This document shows, in pieces, positions 27,895 through 38,312 of a stretch of 64,000 nt of DNA. The notes below the pieces were generated by a model. It saw only the letters and a list, made by a program, of their open reading frames with translations, had not been told where the DNA came from and made no database searches. Within the stretch, counting starts at the first letter, position 1; the number at the start of each line of letters is the position of its first letter. Source of the DNA: Morococcus cerebrosus (GTDB lineage: Bacteria; Pseudomonadota; Gammaproteobacteria; Burkholderiales; Neisseriaceae); NCBI RefSeq assembly GCF_022749515.1, contig NZ_CP094242.1, positions 1,798,001 through 1,862,000 on the forward strand, read 5' to 3'. Both the position numbers and the translations under genes were made by a program.

Positions 27895-28404
27895 TTAATA
27901 GTCTGCCCCGAATGCCGCCTCTATCCTTGCCTGCGCTTCGGCATATTCTATGCCGTGATAAAAGTCGCGTACCAGCGGATGTTCGCTGCCTTGATGGAGT
28001 TGCAGCAGGGGACGTCGGTTGTCGGACTGGGTAACGACATTGCAGTGCAGACCGAAGGTGTCGGATTCGTAAGGGGGCAGCCAGTTGCAGATCATGCCGA
28101 AATAAACGACGTTTTCCGGATTGTCGTGAAAGTGGCTTTGATAGTTGTTAAAACTCTTTTCGCTGACGGATACCCACACCCCGTATTCCAGCGTTTCCTC
28201 ATGCCCGATAATCGGAATAAGCAGCACCGCGCGGATAAAGCGGTCGGTTTGGTTGGGATAACGGATGATACAGAAATCAGAATCGCATTCCGCTTGATAA
28301 GCAATGCGTTCTTCTTCACTGAGTTGGTCATAGGGAGCGGGAGTGGCAAAGCAGAGCGCCGGCATGTCTTCATGTTTTTCGCCGCAGGAAGTGCAAGTGT
28401 ACAT
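27895..28404 (-). CDS. DUF2199 protein
   Basis: The 169-residue protein starts with a zinc-ribbon-like motif, YTCTSCGEKHEDMPALCFATPAPY, and continues with SDFCIIRYPNQTDRFIRAVLLIPI and YGVWVSVSEKSFNNY, which are the DUF2199 hallmarks. Its molecular role is unknown. Relatives often occur near other small stand-alone proteins resembling immunity proteins, as here. Confidence 0.8.
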   Translation of the reverse strand: MYTCTSCGEKHEDMPALCFATPAPYDQLSEEERIAYQAECDSDFCIIRYPNQTDRFIRAVLLIPIIGHEETLEYGVWVSVSEKSFNNYQSHFHDNPENVVYFGMICNWLPPYESDTFGLHCNVVTQSDNRRPLLQLHQGSEHPLVRDFYHGIEYAEAQARIEAAFGADY

Positions 28405-28486
28405 GATGGATTCCTTTTGAGTTTTAGGCGGGACTGGTTTTCAGACGACCTGTCAGTGTGATACAGGCATTTGTAAGAAACGCTTT

Positions 28487-28918
28487 TTAACCGTTCAAAT
28501 AAGGCAGATCCAAAGCTTCACCATAGCTTTCTTCCAAAATTTTGTTGATACGGGCGGCAAATTCAATAGCAGGCATATCGACGGTTTCGGGGTCGTCAGG
28601 CGTGGGGAAAATGGCAATGTAGCTGCCAATGTCCATCAGATAGGGAATGCCGTCTTCTAAAAATTCTTCAAGCTCCAATTCGAAGATGCAAAGACTTGCG
28701 TCTCCTGCCTGTGCCAAGGATAAGCGGGCAAATTCCAAATCTGACCAAATAGCCAGCGAGGTATGGCCGTCATCATCGCCCCAAAATGACCAGTCTCCTT
28801 CTTCGTCTGCCATCACATAAAGACATTCTGCATCGGCAATGTCTTTAACGGCGTGTTCAAAACGTTTTTGTGCGGACAGACGCAGAATAGATTGAATGGC
28901 TTGTGGTGGATATCCCAT
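28487..28918 (-). CDS. DUF2750 protein
   Basis: The 143-residue acidic protein matches the DUF2750 pattern: LRLSAQKRFEHAVKDIADAECLYVMADEEGDWSFW, then LAIWSDLEFARL, LEEFLEDGIPYLMDIGSYIAIFPTPDD and a helical end. No function is established for the family. It lies between the DUF2199 gene and a TPR-like gene in the same direction. Confidence 0.78.
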   Translation of the reverse strand: MGYPPQAIQSILRLSAQKRFEHAVKDIADAECLYVMADEEGDWSFWGDDDGHTSLAIWSDLEFARLSLAQAGDASLCIFELELEEFLEDGIPYLMDIGSYIAIFPTPDDPETVDMPAIEFAARINKILEESYGEALDLPYLNG

Positions 28919-28977
28919 AAGCAGTTTCCTTTTATGACTAATTTGAAGTTCGGGTCGTCTGAAAAACAGGGGGTAGT

Positions 28978-29439
28978 CTATATTGCACTAGTTGTTTTTC
29001 GGCTGTGGTTTTCAATTCCTTCTGCTACGGTGGCTAAGAAATCCAGATATTTCGGGTCTTCGTCCAGCCACGCTTCATCGTCCAAACCCATGTAGGCGCG
29101 CATCAGCTCGTCAGCGGCGCGTTCCATATTGCCTAATTCAAACTGCGCCTGTCCTAAACGCAAATGCAAAAACGGGTTGCCGATTGCGTCCGGGCAATAC
29201 ATGGCGTGGCTTAAATGCTCGTGCGCGGCGGCAAAATCGCCACTCAAAAAATCCGCATCGCCGATGGCTGCCAGAATCCATGTTGCCGCTTCCCAGTCGG
29301 TTTTCGGTTCGGGCAACAAATCCCATGCCTGCCAATAAAGGTCGAGTGCTTCGGCGTATTGCCCGTCGTCCGCCAAAGTGTCGCCTTGTTCGCAAAGCTG
29401 GCAAATGGTGTCGTAGGTTTGGTCGTTTAATTCGCTCAT
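28978..29439 (-). CDS. TPR-like protein
   Basis: The 153-residue, strongly acidic protein is made of helical pairs of tetratricopeptide type (GDTLADDGQYAEALDLYWQAWDLLPEP, then GDADFLSGDFAAAHEHLSHAMY and LRLGQAQFELGNMERAADELMRAYMG), so about three repeats. Such proteins bind other proteins. It is the first gene of the small cluster that ends at ubiD, with a GGAG ribosome binding site before the ATG. A short Correia element lies 97 bases upstream. Confidence 0.78.
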   Translation of the reverse strand: MSELNDQTYDTICQLCEQGDTLADDGQYAEALDLYWQAWDLLPEPKTDWEAATWILAAIGDADFLSGDFAAAHEHLSHAMYCPDAIGNPFLHLRLGQAQFELGNMERAADELMRAYMGLDDEAWLDEDPKYLDFLATVAEGIENHSRKTTSAI

Positions 29440-29535
29440 GGTTTATCTCCTCAATGGGTGTGGTTTCATGTTGCAGTAAATCTGCTTTCAGACGACCTTT
29501 TATGTTTTCTATTCATTCTGAGTCAGGGTCAATAT

Positions 29536-29642
29536 TATAGTGGATTAACTTTAAACCAGTACGGCGTTGCCTCGCCTTACCGTACTATCTGTACTGTCTG
29601 CGGCTTCGTCGCCTTGTCCTAATTTAAAGTTAATCCACTATA
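29536..29642. repeat. Short (internally deleted) Correia element
   Basis: 107-bp form bounded by TATAGTGGATTAA and its complement, lacking the internal segment found in the full-length copy at 19203. It lies in the 341-bp gap between dnaE and the TPR-like gene. The rest of that gap holds several uptake-sequence cores. Confidence 0.93.
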
Positions 29643-29780
29643 GTGTTGTTTTGCGTTTTCAGACGACGTCTTTGAATGTTTTATCAAACGGCGTCTGAAA
29701 ATAAGATTCGGCTTTGTATTTTAATGGCGATGCAGTTTAAACAGCAGTTTTCCGTCGCTGTTTCAGACGACCCCTGCGCC

Positions 29781-32700
29781 TTACCAATTCACGCGCACTG
29801 CCCTGCTGCCGAGCAGTTTTTCCAGTTCGTCGAATAACGCGGAGCTGGGTGTCACCATCCATTTCGGCGGCACTTGAAACCTGCCCGACGCTTTGCCGTT
29901 GCTGTACGACAGTTGCAGCGGGATGTGCGACGTATCGGGCAGGCGGTGGGCGGTGAGGATGGCGGCGAGGCGTTCGATGTCATGACCGGGGGTAAGGGCG
30001 AGGCTGAGGCTGCGGGCGTAGCGTTCGCGCGCCATTTGCAGGGTCATGACTTGGTTTGCCATGATGCGCAGCCCGTCGCCGCCGCCGTAGTCGTCGCGGC
30101 TGACTTTGGATTCGATAATCAGCACTTGGTCGGATTTGAGGTAGTCGGCGCAATTTTCCAGCGTCTGGCCGCTGACCATGATTTCAATCTGCCCGCTCAA
30201 ATCTTCGAGGCTGACAAAGGCGATTTTGCCGCGCTTGCCCATCATGGTGCGCACGGCGGTAACGAATCCGGCGAGGCGCACGCTGTCTTGCGGTTTCAGA
30301 CGGCCTAATTTGGTCGGGGCGATTTGGCGGACTTCTTGGGCATACGGGCCGAAGGGGTGGCCGGACAGGTAAAAGCCGATGACGGTTTTTTCTTCGGCGA
30401 GTTTTTCCGATTCGCTCCACATGGGCGCGTCAATGAGCTGCACCGGTTCGATGGCGTCTTCCATCATGTCAAACAGCCCGCCCTGATTGGCGTTGGCGGC
30501 TTTTTGGTCGGCGTTGTTCATGGCGAGGTCGATGTTTGCCAAGAGCATGGCGCGGTTGGGTTCGATGCTGTCGAACGCGCCGCCGCGTATCAGGGCTTCG
30601 AGGGTGCGGCGGTTCATGTGTTCTTTGCCGACGCGCTCACAAAAGTCCAACAGGCCGGTAAATTTGCCGCCGCTTTGCCGCGCGGCGATGATGGATTCGA
30701 CGGCGGCTTCGCCCGTGCCTTTAATCGCGCCGAGTGCGTAGCGGATTTTCATGTTCGGATACGGCGTGAAGCGGTAGTCGGATTCGTTGATGTCGGGCGG
30801 CAGGAACTCGATGCCGTTGGCGCGGCAGTCGTCGTAGAAATGCTTGAGCTGGTCGGTGTTGTCCAATTCAGACGACATGGTCGCTGCCATAAATTCGGCG
30901 GGGTAATGGGCTTTGAGCCATGCGGTCTGGTAGGAAATCAGGGCGTAGGCGGCGGCGTGGGATTTGTTGAAACCGTAGCCGGCGAACTTTTCCATGTAGT
31001 TGAAGATTTCGTCGGATTTTTCGCGCGAAATACCTTGTTTTGCCGCGCCTTCGGCGAAGATTTCGCGGTGTTTCACCATTTCTTCGGGCTTTTTCTTACC
31101 CATGGCGCGGCGCAGCAGGTCCGCACCGCCGAGCGAGTAGCCGCCGATAATCTGCGCCGCCTGCATCACTTGTTCCTGATACACCATAATCCCGTAGGTC
31201 GGCGCGAGGATGCCTTCGAGCAGCGGGTGGATGTATTGGAATTCCTGTCCCTTCATGCGCGCGACGAAATCGGGAATGTTGTCCATCGGGCCGGGTCGGT
31301 AGAGCGATACGAAGGCGATTAGTTCTTCAAACTTGGTCGTGTGCGCCGTTTTCAGCATTTTTTTCATGCCGGTCGATTCGAACTGGAAGACGGCGGTGGT
31401 GTTCGCATCGCGGAAGATTTTGTAGGCGGCCTGGTCATCGAGCGGGATTTTGCCGACATCGACAATATCGCCGGTGGTGTTTTTGATGTTGTTCTGCGCC
31501 ATTTCGATAATGGTCAGGTTGCGCAGGCCCAAAAAGTCGAACTTCACCAAACCCACGTCTTCCACGTCGCCCTTGTCGTACATGGATACGGGCGAGGCGG
31601 ATTCGTCTGCCTGATACACGGGGCTGTAATCGGAAATCTTGCCCGGTGCAATCAACACGCCGCCCGCGTGCATACCCAAACCGCGCGTCAGGTCTTCCAG
31701 CTTTTTCGCCAACGTAATCAGTTCGTCCGCTTCTTCCGCTTCGATCAATTCCTGAATCTGCGGTTCCGCCTTCATTGCATCGTCCAAACCCAAAGGTTTG
31801 TTGGCTTCCAGCGGAATCAGCTTCGATAATTTGTCGCACAGGGTAAACGGCAGCTCCAACACGCGCCCTACGTCGCGGATGACCGCTTTGGACGACATCG
31901 TGCCGAAAGTCACAATCTGGCTCACCGCCTGCGCGCCGTATTTATCGCGCACATACTCAATCACGCGACTGCGGTTGCTTTGGCAAAAGTCCACGTCGAA
32001 GTCGGGCATGGAAACGCGTTCGGGGTTTAAGAAACGCTCGAACAGCAGCGCGTATTTGAGCGGATCGAGGTCGGTAATCTTCAGCGAATACGCCACCAGC
32101 GAACCCGCGCCCGAACCGCGTCCCGGCCCTACCGGACAGCCGTGCGTTTTCGCCCAGTTGATAAAGTCTTGTACGATAAGGAAATAGCCGGGGAATTTCA
32201 TCTGGATGATGATGTTCAACTCAAAATCCAGCCGCTCCTGATATTCCGGCATTTTCGCCGCCCGTTCCGCCTCGTCGGGATAAAGCTGAACCATGCGTTC
32301 CTGCAAGCCCTCGTTGGACAGTTTCACCAGATAATCATCCAGCGACAAGCCGTCGGGCGTCGGGAACAGGGGCAGGAAGTTTTTGCCCAGCGTGATATGG
32401 ATATTGCAGCGTTTGGCAATTTCCACCGTGTTTTCCAAGGCTTCGGGCAAATCGGCGAAACGCTCCAGCATCGTTTCCGGCGGAATGAAAAACTGGCTCG
32501 GCGTGAAATCGCGCGGACGTTTCTTGTCCGTCAGCACCCAGCCGCCCGCGATGCACACCCGCGCCTCGTGCGCGTTGAAGTCGTCGCGGCTCATAAACTG
32601 CGTCGGATGCGTCGCCACCACCGGCAAACCCAACTCCTCCGCCAGTTTCACGCTGCCCGAAACGCAAGCCTCCCATTCGGGACGCTCGGGCAGGCGTTGC

Positions 32701-33215
32701 AGCTCCAGATAAAACGCATCGGGGAACCACGCCGCATACTTCAACGCCGCCGCACGCGCCGCGTCTTCATTGCCGTTCAAGAGATTTACGCCCACTTCGC
32801 CGTAATGCGCGCCGCTCAAACAAATCAAGCCGCTGTTGTCGCCGTTTTCCAGCCATTCGGGATTGAGTTCCGCATGATGGACATTGCGGTCTTTGCCGAC
32901 ATAAGCCGCCGTTAAAAGCTCGCTCAGGCGCAGATAGCCCGCATCGTTGCGGATAATCAGCATGGCGCGGAACGGCTTGTCGGGCGCATTGGGATTGCCT
33001 ATCCACACATCCGCCGCCCCGACGGGCTTAATCCCCGCGCTGCGGCAGGCTTTATAGAATTTCACCAAACCGAATTCGTTCATCAAATCGCTGATGCCCA
33101 AAGCAGGCAAACCGTATTCCTGCGCTTTGGCAATCAGTTTTTTAATCCGCACCATACCGTCGGTAATCGAAAACTCGGTATGCAGGCGCAGCGGGATATA
33201 GGTCGGCTCGGTCAT
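29781..33215 (-). CDS. dnaE: DNA polymerase III subunit alpha
   Basis: The 1144-residue replicative polymerase is complete. The N-terminal PHP domain starts YIPLRLHTEFSITDG. The polymerase palm carries PDFDVDFCQSNR with catalytic aspartates near 400, and the fingers include GPGRGSGAGSLVAYSL. The helix-hairpin-helix region (KSHAAAYALISYQTAWLKAHYPAEF) and an OB fold (FVTAVRTMMGKRGKIAFVSLEDLSGQIEIMV) follow. The first PHP histidine motif is HTEFS rather than HVHS, as in enzymes whose PHP domain is not a proofreading nuclease. An uptake core is read in frame as MSSEL. Confidence 0.96.
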   Translation of the reverse strand: MTEPTYIPLRLHTEFSITDGMVRIKKLIAKAQEYGLPALGISDLMNEFGLVKFYKACRSAGIKPVGAADVWIGNPNAPDKPFRAMLIIRNDAGYLRLSELLTAAYVGKDRNVHHAELNPEWLENGDNSGLICLSGAHYGEVGVNLLNGNEDAARAAALKYAAWFPDAFYLELQRLPERPEWEACVSGSVKLAEELGLPVVATHPTQFMSRDDFNAHEARVCIAGGWVLTDKKRPRDFTPSQFFIPPETMLERFADLPEALENTVEIAKRCNIHITLGKNFLPLFPTPDGLSLDDYLVKLSNEGLQERMVQLYPDEAERAAKMPEYQERLDFELNIIIQMKFPGYFLIVQDFINWAKTHGCPVGPGRGSGAGSLVAYSLKITDLDPLKYALLFERFLNPERVSMPDFDVDFCQSNRSRVIEYVRDKYGAQAVSQIVTFGTMSSKAVIRDVGRVLELPFTLCDKLSKLIPLEANKPLGLDDAMKAEPQIQELIEAEEADELITLAKKLEDLTRGLGMHAGGVLIAPGKISDYSPVYQADESASPVSMYDKGDVEDVGLVKFDFLGLRNLTIIEMAQNNIKNTTGDIVDVGKIPLDDQAAYKIFRDANTTAVFQFESTGMKKMLKTAHTTKFEELIAFVSLYRPGPMDNIPDFVARMKGQEFQYIHPLLEGILAPTYGIMVYQEQVMQAAQIIGGYSLGGADLLRRAMGKKKPEEMVKHREIFAEGAAKQGISREKSDEIFNYMEKFAGYGFNKSHAAAYALISYQTAWLKAHYPAEFMAATMSSELDNTDQLKHFYDDCRANGIEFLPPDINESDYRFTPYPNMKIRYALGAIKGTGEAAVESIIAARQSGGKFTGLLDFCERVGKEHMNRRTLEALIRGGAFDSIEPNRAMLLANIDLAMNNADQKAANANQGGLFDMMEDAIEPVQLIDAPMWSESEKLAEEKTVIGFYLSGHPFGPYAQEVRQIAPTKLGRLKPQDSVRLAGFVTAVRTMMGKRGKIAFVSLEDLSGQIEIMVSGQTLENCADYLKSDQVLIIESKVSRDDYGGGDGLRIMANQVMTLQMARERYARSLSLALTPGHDIERLAAILTAHRLPDTSHIPLQLSYSNGKASGRFQVPPKWMVTPSSALFDELEKLLGSRAVRVNW

Positions 33216-33267
33216 GGCAAAATCGGCGTGAACAATAAAAGGCGTATTGTAGCAGGGTTGGAAAAAG

Positions 33268-33382
33268 GTCGTCTGAAAACGAGCGTAGCGAGTTTCGCTA
33301 AAAAGAGTGAAGCGGGTTTCGCTAAAACGGACAAAGTGAATTTCGCTAAAACGAACGTATTGATTGGGCTTTCAGACGACCT
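33268..33382. repeat. 24-bp tandem repeat enclosed by inverted uptake sequences
   Basis: TTTCGCTAAAA recurs at 33293, 33317 and 33341, exactly 24 bases apart, with the intervening bases similar. GTCGTCTGAA before (33269-33278) and its complement after (33371-33380) enclose the array. It lies in the 480-bp gap between dnaE and the ribokinase gene. The rest of the gap, to 33695, is AT-rich and shows no gene. Confidence 0.75.
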
Positions 33383-33695
33383 TGAAAGAAAAATGGTATA
33401 TAAAACAGAAAAAATTTTCCATTCTATTTAAATTTTATAAAAAACAAAATAAAAACCGACCAATGTACAAATTTAGCATTCAAACGGTATGAAGTTTCCG
33501 AAATTTTACGATTTAATTACAACAAAATCTGATATTAAAATATGAAAAACGGGAATTAATATTGCATTTGCAATTCCAGCGGGTACAATGACGCAAAATG
33601 CCTATCGGCATAGAGAATGCGGTTTCCTGCATATTTCAATATCAATAAAGACCGCCTGATACGGTTGTATCGTGTTTCAAAAGGGATATATCAGA

Positions 33696-34598
33696 ATGCT
33701 CCATATCAAAGTCGTCGTCGTCGGTAGTATCAACATGGATTTAGTAACCCGCGCCACCCAATTCGCGCGCGCGGGCGAGACTTTGCTGGGAAGCTCATTC
33801 CATCGCTACATGGGAGGCAAAGGTGCCAACCAAGCAGTTGCCGCCGCACGCCTAGGTGCATGCGTAACCATCATCGGTGCAGTCGGCGACGACGATTTCG
33901 GACTGGAAATGGTAACCAACCTCCGCCACGAAGGCATATGTACCGATTATGTCCAAACCATCATGGGACAAAACAGCGGCATGGCAAACATTACCGTTGC
34001 CGACGAAGAAAATTCCATCATCGTTATTGCCGGCGCAAATATGTATCTGACCGTTGCCGACATCGAAGCCGCAGAAGAACGGTTTGCCGAAGCCGACATC
34101 ATCCTCAGCCAGCTTGAAATTCCGATGGAGTGCGTGATAGCCACATCAAAACTGGCAGCAAAATACAACAAACCCTTTATCCTTAATCCCGCACCCGCCC
34201 GCGCCATCCCGAAAGAATTGTTGGAGCAAATTACCATCTTAACACCCAACCGCTATGAGCTTGCCGCCAGCTTGGGAGCACCGCAAGGCTTGTCTCCCGA
34301 AGAGTTGATTTTAAAATCCCCCTGCCCCGTCCTGATGACTTCAGGCAGTAAAGGCGCCGTATATAAAGACCCCAAAGGCCGTCTGCGCCATGTTTCAGGT
34401 TTTAAGGTACAAACCTCCGACACCACGGGTGCCAGCGATGCCTTCAACGGCGCATTGGCAGTATTCTGGCACGAAGGCATAGACATCGCCGTACGCAAGG
34501 CCTGCGCCGCTGCCGCCCTGTCTATTACCCGCTCCGGCGCGCAAAACGGAATGCCTTTCGAGTTCGAGTTAAGCGGCTTTCTCGCCTCTCAAAAATAA
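33696..34598 (+). CDS. Ribokinase-family sugar kinase (RbsK-like)
   Basis: The 300-residue PfkB-family kinase starts VVVVGSINMDLVTRA and has the GGKGANQAVAAARLGA motif of ribokinase and NPAPAR near 165. The second PfkB signature reads DTTGASDAFNGAL, where most ribokinases have DTTGAGDAF: the second Gly of the anion hole is Ser. The catalytic Asp is kept. The frame could start at 33672 (GTG), but AAGGGA before the ATG at 33696 is better placed. No ribose transporter is adjacent. Confidence 0.85.
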   Translation: MLHIKVVVVGSINMDLVTRATQFARAGETLLGSSFHRYMGGKGANQAVAAARLGACVTIIGAVGDDDFGLEMVTNLRHEGICTDYVQTIMGQNSGMANITVADEENSIIVIAGANMYLTVADIEAAEERFAEADIILSQLEIPMECVIATSKLAAKYNKPFILNPAPARAIPKELLEQITILTPNRYELAASLGAPQGLSPEELILKSPCPVLMTSGSKGAVYKDPKGRLRHVSGFKVQTSDTTGASDAFNGALAVFWHEGIDIAVRKACAAAALSITRSGAQNGMPFEFELSGFLASQK

Positions 34599-34790
34599 GG
34601 TTTGATGCGGCAGATTTTCCCCTCTGACACACTATCTAAAACTACCTCAAAACGAGAACATCAGAATTTAATATTCTAAAATAATTTATTTTTTTAACTG
34701 TTAAGGCGTTTTCCTATGTAAAAAGGACAAACAGATCCGCCGTATTCGAACCTTCTATTAAATTTGGAAATATTTAAATTTTTATATGAT

Positions 34791-34834
34791 AAAAGGTCGT
34801 CTGAAACCCAAAATCAGGTTTCAGACGACCTTTT
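34791..34834 (-). terminator. Uptake-sequence terminator of the porin gene
   Basis: AAAAGGTCGTCTGAAACC and its complement with a short loop and T run, 28 bases past the porin stop codon. The remaining gap to the kinase (34599-34790) shows only AT-rich DNA. Confidence 0.85.
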
Positions 34835-34862
34835 ATATTTTCTGATTATCCTTACGGTTTCA

Positions 34863-35984
34863 TCAGAATTTATGAACCATACCCAAAGAAACGGCTTTTT
34901 GCTCAACAGACCCTGTTTGAGTCGGCGTCAGGCGGGTTTTGCTGCCCAGTTTCATATAACCGGCATGAGCAAGCATAGAAGTACGTTTGCTGAATTTGTA
35001 GTTGGCACCAACTACTACTTGGTCGAATTTATCGACTAGTTTCTCGCCGCTGTTCACGCCTTTTGCCGCCCAGCCGTGGGCGTAAGTGAGGCGCGGGGTC
35101 AGGTTGCCGAAGGTATAACCCACGGTAACGGCTGCATCGGCAACTTTGACGGCTTCATTTTTACCGGCATCGGCAGTAATGTCAGTGCCTTTGTACGTAT
35201 TGAAATCATCGGTAAAGTAACCCAAATATTTATTTGCGCTTTCATGGCCTTTGGTATATTGCGCGCCTACGCCGACGAACAGGTTGTTTTTGTCATAGTA
35301 GCTTTCGATTTTAGCGATTTGTGCGGCTTTGATTTTACCGTTCTTGTCGGTGTACGCGCCTTTGTAATGGCCGTAGGCAAGGTTGGTGGTGAAACCGCTG
35401 TTTTCATAAGTCAAACCGGCGGTATATTGTTCTTTGCTGGGTTTTTCATGTTTATATTTGTCGTCCGGATTGCGGTTGTCGCGTGGCGCGTAGGACGCAT
35501 TGAATTTGAACCCGCCGAACGAAGGACTGTCGTAGCGTACGGATGTGGTGCGCACACCGGTGCGTGTGTTGATGCCCAAACCCATCGCGTTGGTTTTATA
35601 CAACCAAGGGTCGATGGTATCCATCTCGTTGAGCATATTGTTCATATTGCCGACGCGAACCTTACCGAATGAGCCTTCCAAGCCTATGAAGGAATCACGG
35701 TTGCCGAAACTTTGGCTATTGGATTCGCCCAAAATGGAAGTGCGCTGTTCCACCTGCCAGATGGCTTTGAGGTCGTCTGAGAGTTTTTCGCTGCCTTTGA
35801 AGCCGATGCGCGAGGTATTGTCATTGATACGGGTTGCAGTCGCGCTTTTTTCCGTACCTTCGTTACCTTTGATTTTCACCTGTCCGGAGGTGATGGTGCT
35901 TTTAACTTGTCCGTACAGGACAACTTCGGCGGATGCTGCAAAAGGCAAAGCCGCGATAGTCAGGGCAATAATGGCTTTTTTCAT
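34863..35984 (-). CDS. porB: Neisseria-type trimeric porin
   Basis: The 373-residue outer-membrane porin has a signal peptide cleaved after ASA (residue 19), followed by EVVLYGQVKSTI, the start of a 16-strand beta barrel. SRIGFKGSEKLSDDLKAIWQVEQ and FGNRDSFIGLEGSFGKVRVGN (constriction loop region) are typical of the Neisseria porin family, and the last residue is Phe. Variable loop sequences rich in Lys and Asp (PRDNRNPDDKYKHEKPSKEQ) point to surface exposure. Subfamily (PorA or PorB) is assigned by general likeness only. Confidence 0.87.
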   Translation of the reverse strand: MKKAIIALTIAALPFAASAEVVLYGQVKSTITSGQVKIKGNEGTEKSATATRINDNTSRIGFKGSEKLSDDLKAIWQVEQRTSILGESNSQSFGNRDSFIGLEGSFGKVRVGNMNNMLNEMDTIDPWLYKTNAMGLGINTRTGVRTTSVRYDSPSFGGFKFNASYAPRDNRNPDDKYKHEKPSKEQYTAGLTYENSGFTTNLAYGHYKGAYTDKNGKIKAAQIAKIESYYDKNNLFVGVGAQYTKGHESANKYLGYFTDDFNTYKGTDITADAGKNEAVKVADAAVTVGYTFGNLTPRLTYAHGWAAKGVNSGEKLVDKFDQVVVGANYKFSKRTSMLAHAGYMKLGSKTRLTPTQTGSVEQKAVSLGMVHKF

Positions 35985-36086
35985 ACAAACTCCTCTTTAA
36001 TCAAAGAATCAAATTTAGGTCTATCGTTTTACAAAAATAAGAGACTCAAAACCAAAAACAGCAAGACCCGTGGAATAATTTGCGCA

Positions 36087-36115
36087 ATCATAATGAACTT
36101 TCGATATTTAAACAA
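36087..36115 (-). promoter_or_regulatory. Possible porin promoter
   Basis: On the minus strand TTGTTT (36110-36115) and TATGAT (36087-36092) are 17 nt apart, about 100 bases before the porin ATG. The rest of the gap to 36354 is AT-rich, with a weak Fur-like stretch near 36311 that I do not count. Confidence 0.5.
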
Positions 36116-36354
36116 TCTTTTTCATCTTGATAAGAATTATTATTCATTAGAGTTTAGACTTTTTACAACATTCATCCATTTTTTTATAGTTGATTCAAAT
36201 AGAAACGCAAACCCACCATTTATGGATAGGCAGGAATTTGAGATTTGAAAGTAGCTTTTCCCCCATACACTTCATCCCGACTCCTAAAACCGGTTTCCAC
36301 TCTCCCCAAAAAAATAATGATAAGTCATTTTTATCTGAATGAATATCCGGTATA

Positions 36355-36418
36355 GTCGTCTGAAAACACAAAAAAGCACCTCAACCGAGGTGCTTTTTCT
36401 CTTTTCAGACGACCTTTT
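36355..36418 (-). terminator. Nested terminator after pyrG
   Basis: An inner stem AAGCACCTC/GAGGTGCTT with a T run is enclosed by an inverted uptake-sequence pair (36356-36365 and 36404-36413). Either hairpin could end transcription in both directions. Confidence 0.85.
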
Positions 36419-36426
36419 TCTGGGCA

Positions 36427-38091
<1,665 letters not shown>

Positions 38092-38312
38092 TTACCTTTA
38101 AGCGGGTTTTCTGGCAAACGCGGGACGGGATGCGGATGTGGTTTTCAGACGACCTCCGCTTCTACCCTTTTGCGTCTAGGCAAGGCAATAATTTGTTAAA
38201 ATAAAGTCTGTTTGCGATTACTGATGACGATAAGGTCGTCTGAAAATATCGGCTTCCTCATCGCCATCCCATGCCGCCGGATGATTCGGCCGGTTTGTTA
38301 AGATTAATTGAT

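Noticed and set aside
33180..33431. 83-codon frame that reads the 24-bp repeat as an octapeptide repeat
   Set aside because: It begins inside dnaE on the other strand, lacks a ribosome binding site and crosses two uptake sequences. Kept as a DNA repeat only.
36311..36330. Fur-box-like stretch upstream of the porin gene
   Set aside because: Only one half resembles the consensus and it lies about 200 bases upstream of the predicted promoter.
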